From Ypsolopha sequella (Eukaryota; Arthropoda; Insecta; Lepidoptera; Ypsolophidae), in the NCBI GenBank assembly GCA_934047225.1, contig OW203992.1:3337501-3401500 (forward strand): a stretch of DNA of 64,000 bases, read 5' to 3'. The stretch's first letter is position 1, and each line of letters opens with the position of its first letter. Positions 44,290 to 53,839 of the stretch are shown here, one piece after another. The notes beneath the pieces were generated by a model that was given only the letters and a program-made list of their open reading frames with translations, searched no databases and had not been told where the DNA came from. The position numbers were made by a program, and so were the translations under genes.

Positions 44290-45120
44290 AATGTAAACAA
44301 AGTATTTTTTTTTTCTCTTTTATATTTTAATTTTAAATAATAGAAAAAGATTTACTTTTTGTTACTCAACAGACAGTTTTGCAGGGCATTGTTTTAAAAT
44401 ATAAGATTTGTTTCCTGTTTAATAATTTAAATAAATAAAATAATAAATCTTCAATAATGGTATAAATCAATAACACTATTTCAAGGTGTGATCAGCACAC
44501 AGCCTGTGCAGTCGTCAGGCACTCAGCAATAAAGTGCAATTTTCGTGATTTATTCGTCGAATATTTACAAATAAGCAATCGGTAGATAGCGCGCGACTTT
44601 CTCCTGTTATCAGTGCAACAACACGTTATCGCGGCCATTGCACTATCGGGAGCCACTTGGGTTGCATCGTCATGTATGTACAACAGGGCTGGGTATGTTG
44701 ACCAACAGTAAGAAGTTATTAAATGTCGACACATTTCAGGAACCCATATTTTAAGCGCTTCAATTCCATCAGTTGTTTTTATATTGGTTTCCTTCTTTTA
44801 ATCAACTTATTAAGAAAAATATATTATAACTGAATTAATTGTATCTATCATCCGTATCCTGGAGTAGGCATGCAAAAGGTTAGTAAAAAATATTTGTTTT
44901 AAATTAAAAATATTGGTAAAACTTGAATGAGACTGCACGGCTCCATTATCATCTCTGCTGAATGTTTAAATCTTGAGGGAAATTCATACATTCATAGACA
45001 TACATATACCTCTCTCCCACAGAGATAGGCCGAGACTACAGATGTATGTCCATCTGCTAGATCAATCGAATCATGCAAGCTCTTCTATTCCATTGCTTTT
45101 GAAATGAGTATTTTAGTATG
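44290..45120. other. Unassigned; one less AT-rich segment
   Basis: Bases 44480-44760 ('gcgcgcgactttctcctg', 'cacgttatcgcggccattgc') have near-balanced composition and resemble 47760-47950 in words such as 'atcgcggcc', without clear alignment. No ORF is supported. Confidence 0.3.
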
Positions 45121-45585
45121 TCACCAAATTCGTTGGCATATGTCCTTCTTGGGTGGTCTGGACGAGACGTGATACATTTCTTTTGTCATTTTTCTTTCAT
45201 CAATCTTCTCTATATGCCACAGAAGCATTCCTTTTTCTATTTTAGTCACTACATCTTCTTTCAGGTCGCAATGACCCCTAACATTAGTATTTTCCATTCT
45301 TATCACGCAATGTCAAACCACACCTACTTCGGTGCTTTTCTTGTCAACTCATCATTTACCATCACAGCCAACACTCTTTTGTAAACAGCCAAACGTGCCT
45401 GCGCAGTCACACTTCGGCTGCCCATGAAGGAGTTCAGGGCTCCGTTCACTTTATTTCCTGCATTCACTCTTCTTTCAACGTCACCGTCACACTCTCAATC
45501 GCATGTGAATGAACAACCTAGATAGACAAAATCATTAACCTGTTCTACTTTCTCGTCTCCAATCTTAAGCTTGTATTCAGTCAAC
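45121..45585 (-). pseudogene. RTE-type LINE ORF2 C-terminal pseudogene with internal deletion
   Basis: Reading down from 45585: EYKLKIGDEKVEQVNDFVYL, then GCSFTCD, a stop, CDGDVERRVNAGNKVNGALN, SFMGSRSVTAQARLAVYKRV. After a break, another frame gives DLKEDVVTKIEKGMLLWHIE and DERKMTKEMY, ending at 45121. These blocks are characteristic of insect RTE-type endonuclease-reverse transcriptases just before the C-terminus. Between the two blocks about 40 residues are missing or scrambled, and there is at least one stop and one frameshift. A dead copy. Confidence 0.75.
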
Positions 45586-45988
45586 ACTTAAATTTTATCA
45601 TTATATAGGTTCGCATGTATGCTCGTGAAAGCCCATTAGCAGTGTGAACCAGAAAGTTGAATAAGCCAAATTGATTCTGCTGTATAGTCTGGTGGTCAAA
45701 TTTGGTTTTGCACAACTCCTTGTGCAATAATGCTGTTCCACTTTCTTTTGAACATCACAATGTAATAAACTAAATAAACACTAAAATATAAAATAAATAG
45801 AATGAATTAGGAATCTAAAAAAAGTTCAACAGATTTATTTTGACGTAATTAATACGTAACAGGTGTCGTTGTAAATGTTTGGTAAGACTTGTGCAAGAAC
45901 TGTAACATTTTAAAGATTTTCTGATAAGTCACGGAGTTGTGATTAGCCCTGATTTGTTAAGTCACGGCGCGGATGTAGAACTTCATGT

Positions 45989-46293
45989 TAAAAAAACTAA
46001 AATAGCTAGCAAAATTTCAAATATCAAATCTCTAGATATTGTTGAAACACACCTAATAAAATATGTTTGAGTTCTGTCTATGGTTCCTATTCATCAAACG
46101 AGGAGAAAAAGTGTGTTTGAAGACCTCATTTCAACAATTATTTCTATCGAGGAAAATTTATTCAAACATGTTTTCCAATTTCAAAACCCTATATTATATA
46201 GTCAAAATGCATATATCAGAAATTTATTAAAATTTTCCGTGTATTCCATGAAATACACAGAAAAGAAATACCCGTATTTTTTTCGCATATCGC
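45989..46293. mobile_element. TTAA-family MITE, truncated
   Basis: In reverse relative to 33557: 'aaatatcaaatctctagata', 'ttgagttctgtctatggttcc', 'atgttttccaatttcaaaacc', ending 'tttttttcgcatatcgc'. One end is lost. Confidence 0.65.
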
Positions 46294-47214
46294 GTCGATA
46301 ACTCGTAGGACATACAGGAGAATCATTTAAATAATGTGCTTAGGAAAATTCGCCACTCGTTGGCACTCTTCGGCAAAGATCGTATATCCGTATTCTTATT
46401 TCCACTTGCCGCAAAATGACACCCATAATTGCTTTCGGTTCCGATTTCTTGAACATATTCTAAAATTATTTTGACTCTCATTTTCTTTTTAATAAGTTTT
46501 CAAATACTACAATTTATGATTCGGCTCGGTTTCGTGAACACGAGCAGTGGCGAAGTTTTGTATGCGTATGGTTCTACTGTATATACCTATAAGAGAACAA
46601 GCTTGGCTATTTCTATCTACTCTGTGATAAAGTAACTTACCGTTAATTACGAAACTTTTCCGCTACGCAGTGCTACGCCACGTCTCTATTTACTATGGCG
46701 TAGCAAGCTCTACGACTCCACAGTTTTCCGTCTTTGTATATCGCTAAGGCGTAGTTTTGGCTTTTTATTACAATATTGTTAGCTATATTAAGGCGCAATG
46801 GGTTCATCGCATAACGAAAGAGATAAACATATCCGATAAAGTGCGTGTCTGAATAGTGCGGTGAATGAAGAAGAGGTTGGATATTGCTGTTTTTAATTAA
46901 TAAAATTAAATATAAATTGAAAAAAGAGTTTATTAGAAAAAACGCTCTTCTTTGTTTTAAATAATGAGTTTATATATTTAAAACAGTCATTATTATTATT
47001 TTTACTCTATTAGTTTAGAAAAACTACTGATTTGAACTAAAAAAACAGCCTTCACTTTGCATTTTTTTCGATGCGGCGAACTTTTGTTTATTACGATTTT
47101 TGTGTCTTGGAAAAAGCCTTCTTTATAACATGTATTTTTTTCAGAACCCTATATTTTGTAATTCAGAAATTACACCGTATCAAAAACTTACTTACTTAGT
47201 TACTTGCTAACTAA
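46294..47214. other. Unassigned AT-rich sequence
   Basis: Contains a patch rich in 'gctacg/cgtag' words at 46660-46750, like 17335-17400, and (ACTT)n-like sequence at 47185-47235. No gene is supported. Confidence 0.3.
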
Positions 47215-47465
47215 CTCATTACTTATTTACTTACTCTCGAAACCCGGGCTCGAATCCTCCTCGGGTCGAGCATGCAAATATACTGTAAGAAAACTGCATG
47301 TCCTAAAAAGTGTGTATTTGTGCCCGAAGTACAGCAATCAGGCTTGCTGCTTATTTATCACGTTGGGATGTTAAAATTATCGGTGAAAAGAAGGTGTTTG
47401 GAGTGTTGATTGTTATAACAACAGTCCACACACGAAAACACCTGCGACACCTTCTTGATGAAGAT
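47215..47465 (+). mobile_element. tRNA-derived SINE, diverged copy
   Basis: A B box 'gggctcgaatcctc' (47247-47260) is followed by 'aaactgcatgtcctaaaaag', 'tgtatttgtgcccgaagta', 'tcacgttgggatgtt' and 'aacacctgcgacaccttc'. The A-box half is missing. Confidence 0.6.
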
Positions 47466-47639
47466 CTGAATATTGAAAAAAATTGTAAGAATAAAAGTTT
47501 TATCTATTTTAACAACTTTTGTTTTTCGAATTTATGGTTAATTTTATTTTATTGTTATGACATTTTTTTTAATATTATTTTTCAATTTTTATTATTTATT
47601 TTTTTTGTGTTTTAGTACGTAAGATTTATTTCAATATTG

Positions 47640-47705
47640 TCACTTTGACGTGAATAAGTGTGCCTTAACTGCTCCTATATACTTAATAAACGCTTTGACT
47701 TTTAC
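47640..47705 (+). mobile_element. LINE-like 3' end
   Basis: 'cttaataaacgctttgactt' followed by 'ttactttgactc' is a typical polyadenylation-like insect LINE terminus with a short repeat tail. Confidence 0.4.
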
Positions 47706-48778
47706 TTTGACTCTATTTTAAGCTATAAATAAAATATAAAAGTTAAAGTCTAACCCACAGCCCTAGTTATCTATGAAAGTGCAACTCTCGACCATATCGA
47801 ACAATGTGACACTGCGATATTCTGTAATGTGATCGCGGCCTTATCGCGCACGTCTACATAAAGGCACAATTACACTGAGCTCATTGTTGTGAAGGTGCTG
47901 TTTTCCAAGGAACAGGTTGGTACTGGTTAAATGTTGCCACACACTGCCATCCACTAAGTTATATGTACAGGGAAAATTGTGGTCTAATGAGCAAGGTTTT
48001 TTTGACAATAACAACACAATAAACTTCCGTCAGTTGTGCGTTGTGGAGTAACTTATTATAAATCATATACAAGGTGACTTTTTGATCATCGTCCAAATTC
48101 ATACCAGAGGTTTGTTAAGTGATCAGCATAACGAATCGATAACAATTTTTGTGAAATTCGTATGATGAAATTTCGACTTTCCATGGTAATTCATTCCCAC
48201 TCATAAGTGAATCACTATGGGGACTCGAAATTTAATTTTATGAATTTTACAAAAATCGTTATTGGTTCATGATGCTTATCACTTACCAAAATGTGTAAAT
48301 GATTTAATGATACGTAGGGTAAAACAGTCGTTAATGGTCACTGACCTTTATGTATTTATATGTATTTAGAGACTTACTCACTGACTGACTCAAAAACGCC
48401 CAGCCCAGCCCTTGGACCTAGAAAACTGAAATTTTGCACAGAGCTTTCCTTTATAATGTACAAGTAACAATAAAACAACGGATGATATAATATAATGGGT
48501 AATACCGTTCACTATGTTTATAAAGGTCTTTCTTTTGTGTTTCGTATTTGTATAATTAGAGAAAATGCATCTAAAATACTATGTTTCCCCCCCCCCCCCC
48601 CTTTATTTCTGAAAGTATCCCAAGATCAATATAGTAAGTTAAATAGTCACGATTAATAACGAGTAGTGCGGAATCGTCGGTGCTTGAATTAAACTCGCAC
48701 TTTGCCACGTTTTTTTTTCAAATTGCAACAGTTATTTTTTACTGAGTAGTAAAAATTTTAATTCATGCTGATAATGTT
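47706..48778. other. Unassigned; repeat fragment and poly-C run
   Basis: 48366-48450 ('gactgactcaaaaacgcccag') resembles the complement of the (TCAG)n end of the repeat at 32217-33047. A run of about 15 C lies at 48587-48601. No gene. Confidence 0.35.
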
Positions 48779-48905
48779 TTTAGGGTTCCTTACCCAAAGG
48801 GCAAAAAGGAGCCCTATTAATGTCACTCCACTGTCCGTCTAACTGTCTGTCTCTCTTGTCTGTCCGTCTGTATGTCACGGTTCTCTACCTCTTAGTTAGA
48901 CGGAA
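48779..48905 (-). mobile_element. SINE (CGGCCAAG-core family) 3' fragment
   Basis: 'tagggttccttacccaaaggg', 'agccctattaatgtcactcc' and CTGTCCGTCTAACTGTCTGT are the complement of the 3' half of 1391-1684. Confidence 0.65.
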
Positions 48906-49949
48906 TGGGATAGAGACTTGTGATATGTTTGTAAAATATTAACCCAAAACGGAATATTGAATTAAAAATGTAATTAAATTACTTTTTCAAGGGGGAGCCT
49001 CATACGTACATGAAAATAGAGCTGAAAAATATTTTCTTTACCCCACACATGTGGGATCATTGTCAAGAACTTATTGAATTCATACTGGAGACTCGGTAAG
49101 TAATTCAATGATATATTTTTCAAAATACAAAGTAAATTATTTATGTTCTTCAGCTTGTTTAAGAACAACTCCGAGTCAATTATTATAGCAAGCCTACATT
49201 TTATTTTGCTTTTTTCGCAGAAAGGGTTATTGAACTTTGTTACTGGTCAATTTCAAAGTCTCCAGTACGAATTCGGCTATGGTTTTTAATAGTTTTAGGG
49301 TATTCTCAAAAAAGTACTAACTCAAATTGTTTTATGGATACGTTTGTGTGTATTTAAAGGACAATCTCACAGTTTAATTAAGTCATAAATAATGAATCGA
49401 ACCAAACCAAAGTCATTACTCATTACATTAAGACCCTCCCCTATAATATGTCTCCACACATTCGAAAATCTATTGAATGCACAAAGTGGCACAAACGACA
49501 AAACCACCCACACGTAACAGTCTCCATACGTCATGGTCTACCGGCCAGTTCTTCCTGCATCGGCATAAAGGCGATAATCGTAGAAAAAGTTCTTCAGTGC
49601 ACGACTCTCAGATGGCTGAAACTCCACAACTCAATGAGGAAATGTAAATTTTTAATCTGCCCGGTATTATGCGAACAAACAAAAGGTGCAAAGCGGGCCC
49701 CAAGCGCAAGGCGACTATCTCTGCGGGTAAACCGCGGCGTTCCCTCATTGTGCTAAGTAAGCGAGCGATGGAAAGTTCGCGCGGAAATAAGTTTGCGGGA
49801 AAAAAGGTGATGTCGCTTTGTTGTAGAGATGTGCATGGTAAATGTCAATGCTTTTTGCGTCATAATAAGATTGTAGTCTCAGAATAAGGAATACTGTAGT
49901 TCTATAAATAACAATTTAGATTTTATAGAACGGACCTCTTTGGAAGAAA
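48906..49949. other. Unassigned; GC-rich patch
   Basis: 49665-49800 ('aaagcgggccccaagcgcaagg', 'gggtaaaccgcggcgttcc') is GC-rich against its surroundings and open in two frames, but with no recognisable protein. It could be unique host sequence. Confidence 0.3.
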
Positions 49950-50000
49950 CAGGGCAGTACCTAGCTCAGTTCGTAGGACTCTCAATCTTTCAACGACTCT
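49950..50000 (+). mobile_element. tRNA-derived SINE, 5' fragment
   Basis: 'ggcagtacctagctcagttcg' 'taggactctcaatctt' parallels the A-box start of the SINE at 30541 and stops before the B box. Confidence 0.5.
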
Positions 50001-50003
50001 CTT

Positions 50004-50077
50004 TTTTTTGTAATTTTTATGGCCTGGTTGCAAAGACCTTTAAGCCATGTCTTCATTTATTGTGTGTCTTTATGTTA
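50004..50077 (+). repeat. Direct repeat, left copy
   Basis: A poly-T run, then 'gtaatttttatggcctggtt' and 'aaagacctttaagccatgtc' recur at 50379-50455, 376 bp downstream in the same orientation. Both copies follow 'gactctc'. Confidence 0.7.
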
Positions 50078-50378
50078 TATCCTCTCTTGAGGATCATTTG
50101 AATGGTCTGTACTATGGTAGTCGCTGTCCTGTCATGTCAGTCAGTTCGTGCTAAAGTGATAGACCCATAGCACAAACACAATGTAACACAATGTAATTTC
50201 ACAGCCTGCACTTTTGTTCCATTGAACAACACACTACACTGGTTACGGCAATTTTAATTCACAATATTCTATAACTATTGTTGATCAAAACACCCGAAAT
50301 GCAATATTTTTCCAATAAAACAAAAAGCAATGCCATCACATCTTCGCGCCTTTTTTACAACCAAAAGGACTCTCATTT

Positions 50379-50455
50379 TTTTTTTTTTTGTAATTTTAAT
50401 GGCATGGTTTCAAAGACCTTTAAGCCATGTCTTCATTATTGTGTGTCCTTTAATT
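50379..50455 (+). repeat. Direct repeat, right copy
   Basis: Contains 'gtaattttaatggcatggtt' and 'aaagacctttaagccatgtc', slightly diverged from the left copy. A short SINE 3' fragment follows at 50480. Confidence 0.7.
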
Positions 50456-50479
50456 TGTACAAATTATGTTTGTAAGAGT

Positions 50480-50555
50480 GTTGCCAGTTTTAGTGACAGT
50501 CCACACTAGAAAATACCTCTGACATCCCTTCGGGAATAAATGTGGTTCCAATATA
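50480..50555 (+). mobile_element. tRNA-derived SINE, 3' fragment
   Basis: 'gtgacagtccacactagaaa' and 'acctctgacatcccttcggg' match the end of the SINE body. Confidence 0.55.
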
Positions 50556-51107
50556 TTTGAAGACTTTTAAAACGATACCATGAAACTTCATCCTACAAAA
50601 ATATGTAAAAACAGGAAAATTCTTGATAATTGCCCAACAATTCAGTACTACTTGTGCGTGCCAACTTTCATCTTTATAAAGCCTAGCCAAATTCAGCCGT
50701 ATCACTTGGCTCTCAAACTGATCATTTAAACGGAAGGCTTATAAATACAGATGTTAATACTGTGAGTTACTAAACATTTAAACCTTGCCTCCCCCTCTCC
50801 TTAGCCTCCCTAGACCTCAGATTCGGGATCTGCTCTAAGCATTCGTCTCACGCGCGTCTTTCATTTCCGCCCGCCCAGAGTTGGGAGCGATGGGCGAACT
50901 GATCCATCTACTGTTTTGTTATAACGAGTTACGATGAGCGGTGGTAGAGCAGTTAATAAAACGCCAATTTTTTTTTTTATATTGGGGTTCTGGTTTGAAT
51001 TTTGCCGGATCTTTGAAATTTACAAATTTTACAATTTGCTGGACGGTTTTTTTCCGAATTATAGCCGATCAATATCATCATTATCATTATGTAAATAAAC
51101 GGCTCAC
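50556..51107. other. Unassigned sequence
   Basis: A pyrimidine-rich and then GC-rich stretch at 50785-50930 ('cttgcctccccctctcc', 'cttagcctccctagacc') without an ORF. The rest is AT-rich. Confidence 0.3.
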
Positions 51108-51245
51108 CTCAATAACTATTATGATCGGGATAGCCGATCAGTTTCAGCAGATTCAGATTGCCTTCATCTGTGAAGACGATGCTTGCAATAATGCGTGGGA
51201 CGTGGCTACTGAAACTGGTCGGCTATCCCGACAATAATATTTATT
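51108..51245. repeat. Two opposed copies of the hairpin repeat
   Basis: The left half reads (complement) CTGAAACTGATCGGCTATCC, then CGATCATAATAG and TTGAGGTGAGCCG. The right half (51209-51240) reads CTGAAACTGGTCGGCTATCC, then CGACAATAAT on plus. Each holds a hairpin: TGATCGG/CCGATCA on the left, GTCGG/CCGAC on the right. Confidence 0.7.
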
Positions 51246-51505
51246 GCTTACATCATGAAATATTCGCAATTAATGCCATAACGATAAATCATGTTGAGAA
51301 GAAAAAATGTTGTTGAAACGTGGATGTACGAGGTACGACTGTGGTAGCGTCGGACTGAGCCTAAGGGGCCCGGATGGCAAAATGTATTTTTTCAAAATTC
51401 CTAGTCAAGCTTTCATTCGGCCGGGGACTAACAGTTTTCTGTTTTTAATACGCAAAATGACGAGCTTAGACAATAATATTATGATCGGCTATCCCGATCA
51501 TAATA

Positions 51506-52009
51506 CACTGGTGGACATAAAAATCGACTCAAGCATTGTTGTTCTACATTTAAGGAAATAACCCAATCATACAAACATAAACATATGAAATATATAACAT
51601 ATCATTTTAAAGGTATAGGCCTCCACCTTTGATTAAATGCATTTTTGTCTTAAAGTAATAAAGTTTGTCTTAAATAATCAAATAGCGAAAAATTTTAAAA
51701 AAAACCTTCTTTTACAAAATCACTCATTTATTCATTAATTAAGTTTAACATTAGTACTTCGTGTTCCCCCCTCGAGCCCTTATAACTGCTTGCAGCCGGT
51801 TCTTCATTGACCTAATAAGTTTTTAATTAATTAAATGAATTTCACGTCCTGTATAGCGAATACTTTTAAACCAAAATGCATTTATTCAAAGGTGGAGGCC
51901 TATACCTTTAAAATGATATATATATTTCATATGTTTATGTTTGTATGATTGGGTTATTCCCTTGAATGTAGGACAACAATGCTTGAGTCGATTTTTATGT
52001 CCACCAGTG
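51506..52009. mobile_element. Tc1/mariner-type element, 504 bp, nested
   Basis: Ends CACTGGTGGACATAAAAATC inverted, flanked by TA at 51504-51505 and 52010-52011. It is slightly shorter in its interior than the copy at 698-1236. Confidence 0.9.
51735..51848 (-). pseudogene. Tc1-type transposase C-terminal remnant
   Basis: The minus strand carries the same C-terminal block as 965-1078, including SMKNRLQAVI. The stretch after it differs slightly ('gtgttcccccctcgagcc' on plus), which breaks or alters the frame around the ARGV region. Confidence 0.65.
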
Positions 52010-52035
52010 TAGTTATTGAGGTGAGCCGTTTATTT

Positions 52036-52384
52036 ACATAATGATATTATATACTATATATATATGCTCTAATTCGAAAAAAAACGTTCAGAAAAATATG
52101 CAATGACAATTTGTAAATGATGATGACGCAGCTGGCTTTGATAAAAAGAGCGGCTATGTAGGCGGCAATAATAAAGCAATTTCAATTAAACAATGGGTTT
52201 ATGGTTGGTTGTCTTGAGAAAAGTACTAGGGATAGACTACTTTATTTGTACTAAGTGATACTTAGACGGCCCATCAGCTAATCACAGCACTGCATTTCAT
52301 AGTTTAAATTCTTAAATGTGTAATCGAGGTAGAGTGCGGGTTAAACAATAATTAGATAAACCATATCAAGGCGCTAAGTTTCCC
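52036..52384. other. Unassigned sequence
   Basis: A short region similar to 34735-34820 occurs here ('cagctaatcacagcactgca', 'tttcatag'), with no coding content. Confidence 0.3.
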
Positions 52385-52570
52385 GAGAAGTTGTCAGAGG
52401 TGTTCTAAGTGTGAACTATGAAATGCAAATCACAGTTCACACTCGGTACAAATATTACGTCCCATTACGGTGGTGAGCCCTGTCGCCGTACTTCGGGCAT
52501 TTACACGCTTTTTAGTCAGGTTTACTTACGATGTTTTCTTTCACCTTTCAGCAAGTGGAAAGTAAGACAA
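52385..52570 (-). mobile_element. tRNA-derived SINE, 5'-truncated
   Basis: 'gttgtcagaggtgttctaag', 'aaatgcaaatcacagttcac', 'gtgagccctgtcgccgtact' and 'cgatgttttctttcaccttt' are the complement of the body at 30660-30880. Confidence 0.7.
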
Positions 52571-52635
52571 ATACGGGATATAGTTTATTTATTAAAAGTA
52601 AATAAATATTACAAATTTACTTTTTGTCTTTTAAA

Positions 52636-52786
52636 TGATTATAGTTATATAGAAAAACAGTTAAGTAAAATTTTTGTGACATATATTTGGCCATTGTGAC
52701 TGATGCCGGGCCCGAATGGCACGAAATATATCTCACAAAAATTTTATTGAACTGTTTTTCTACATAATTATAATAATTTATTAAAA
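52636..52786. mobile_element. Palindromic foldback element, partly decayed
   Basis: 'agaaaaacagttaagtaaaat' at the left mirrors 'attttattgaactgtttttct' at the right. The left inner arm has lost most of the CTGATG/GAAA motif ('gtgacatatatttggccat'), while the right one keeps it. Same family as 23177. Confidence 0.75.
52694..52738 (+). ncRNA. Hammerhead-like RNA fold (variant core)
   Basis: TTGTGA (52694-52699), CTGATG (52700-52705), CC, GGGCC, loop, GGCAC, GAAA (52723-52726), TATATC, TCACAA (52733-52738). The outer helix is 6 bp and perfect. The inner helix has one mismatch. Confidence 0.4.
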
Positions 52787-53182
52787 GTCATAATTATAAA
52801 TATAATAGATATTTATCTATCAATTTACAACAAATTTCTATGCTTTCTCATAATAACTAGTTCTAGTTTTTGTTTCCTCCATGCAAAATCGAAATAATAT
52901 TTTCTTTATCTATTAATACCTACGTATAGTTTTTATTGTTAGGATGAAATTTATGTCGTGGATGTATCATACTTAAGACGAGGCCTCTCTTAAGCGCACA
53001 GCGGCTTTGCAATTGTAACCCGTAGATTAACTTTCATACAGTTAAAAATCGCGTGCGACAAAATACGCGCGATACGATTCAGAACGAGTCTAATTTTAAG
53101 ATTAAAATCGACTAAAATTATAATATTGTTTTAAAGAAATTATATATATATATATACGAAAACACAAAAAATATAATTATAG

Positions 53183-53225
53183 GTAAAATATATTTCGACC
53201 ACTAATTGTGGTCGGCATCAGTTAC
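53183..53225 (-). ncRNA. Hammerhead-like RNA fold (variant core)
   Basis: Minus strand: GTAA, CTGATG (53216-53221), CC, GACCAC, loop AATTA, GTGGTC (53197-53202), GAAA (53193-53196), TATATT, TTAC (53183-53186). Both helices are perfect and differ in sequence from the other copies (GUAA/UUAC in place of GUGA/UCAC). Confidence 0.45.
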
Positions 53226-53744
53226 ACAATTATGAATAAACGTAAAAAATTAATAATTATAGATTATAGATACTTATGATACTGAATATTTTATTTTTGT
53301 AATGATGACAGCTACAGTGATTGATAGTAAATGGAAGAAGGTCTTATTAAGAAGTTTGCATTGTTTCTTGTGCTGACTCCTCGTAAGTATCAATGCTGCT
53401 TGTTCAGGCCCGGACCGTAGTGGGCACCAAGTGACCAAATATAGGATCCTTCCCATGTCCGTAGTTGAGTGTCTGTCAATTTCACCTCCATTGACAGACA
53501 CTCAACTACGGACATGGGAAGGATCCTATATTTGGTCACTTGGTGCCCACTACGGTCCGGGCCTGAACAAGCAGCATTGATACTTACGAGGAGTCAGCAC
53601 AAGAAACAATGCAAACTTCTTAATAAGACCTTCTTCCATTTACTATCAATCACTGTAGCTGTCATCATTACAAAAATAAAATATTCAGTATCATAAGTAT
53701 CTATAATCTATAATTATTAATTTTTTACGTTTATTCATAATTGT

Positions 53745-53787
53745 GTAACTGATGCCGACCACAATTAGTGGTCGAAATATATTTTAC
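53745..53787 (+). ncRNA. Hammerhead-like RNA fold (variant core)
   Basis: Mirror of 53183-53225 in the right arm: GTAA 53745-53748, CTGATG 53749-53754, TTAC 53784-53787. Confidence 0.45.
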
Positions 53788-53839
53788 CTATAATTATATT
53801 TTTTGTGTTTTCGTATATATATATATATAATTTCTTTAA

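Larger units (their letters stand above)
51482..52035 (+). repeat. Hairpin repeat, interrupted by a Tc1-type element
   Basis: 'gatcggctatcccgatcataa' up to 51505 continues at 52010 with 'tagttattgaggtgagccg'. Removing 51506-52009 and one TA restores the uninterrupted sequence seen (complement) at 51108-51145. Confidence 0.85.
53131..53839. mobile_element. 709-bp near-perfect palindrome (foldback element)
   Basis: Arms 53131-53480 and 53490-53839 are complementary over 350 bp around a 9-bp centre (ttcacctcc). I found no mismatch in the parts compared. Each arm runs outward through unique sequence ('aggcccggaccgtagtgggc'), a hammerhead-like motif, 'ataattatattttttgtgtt' and (TA)n. The identical open frames in the two arms (on opposite strands) are products of the symmetry and have no recognisable domain. 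Confidence 0.92.

Noticed and set aside
48587..48601. Poly-C run as a telomere-like or G-quadruplex signal
   Set aside because: A single homopolymer of about 15 C with no repeat structure; length may be a sequencing uncertainty.
49448..49887. Overlapping open frames of 102 and 72 codons as a gene
   Set aside because: Frames compete over a GC-rich patch, residue content follows base composition, and nothing matches a known family.
53274..53696. Two identical open frames as duplicated genes
   Set aside because: They are the same bases read from the two arms of a palindrome; no domain and no start or splice context.
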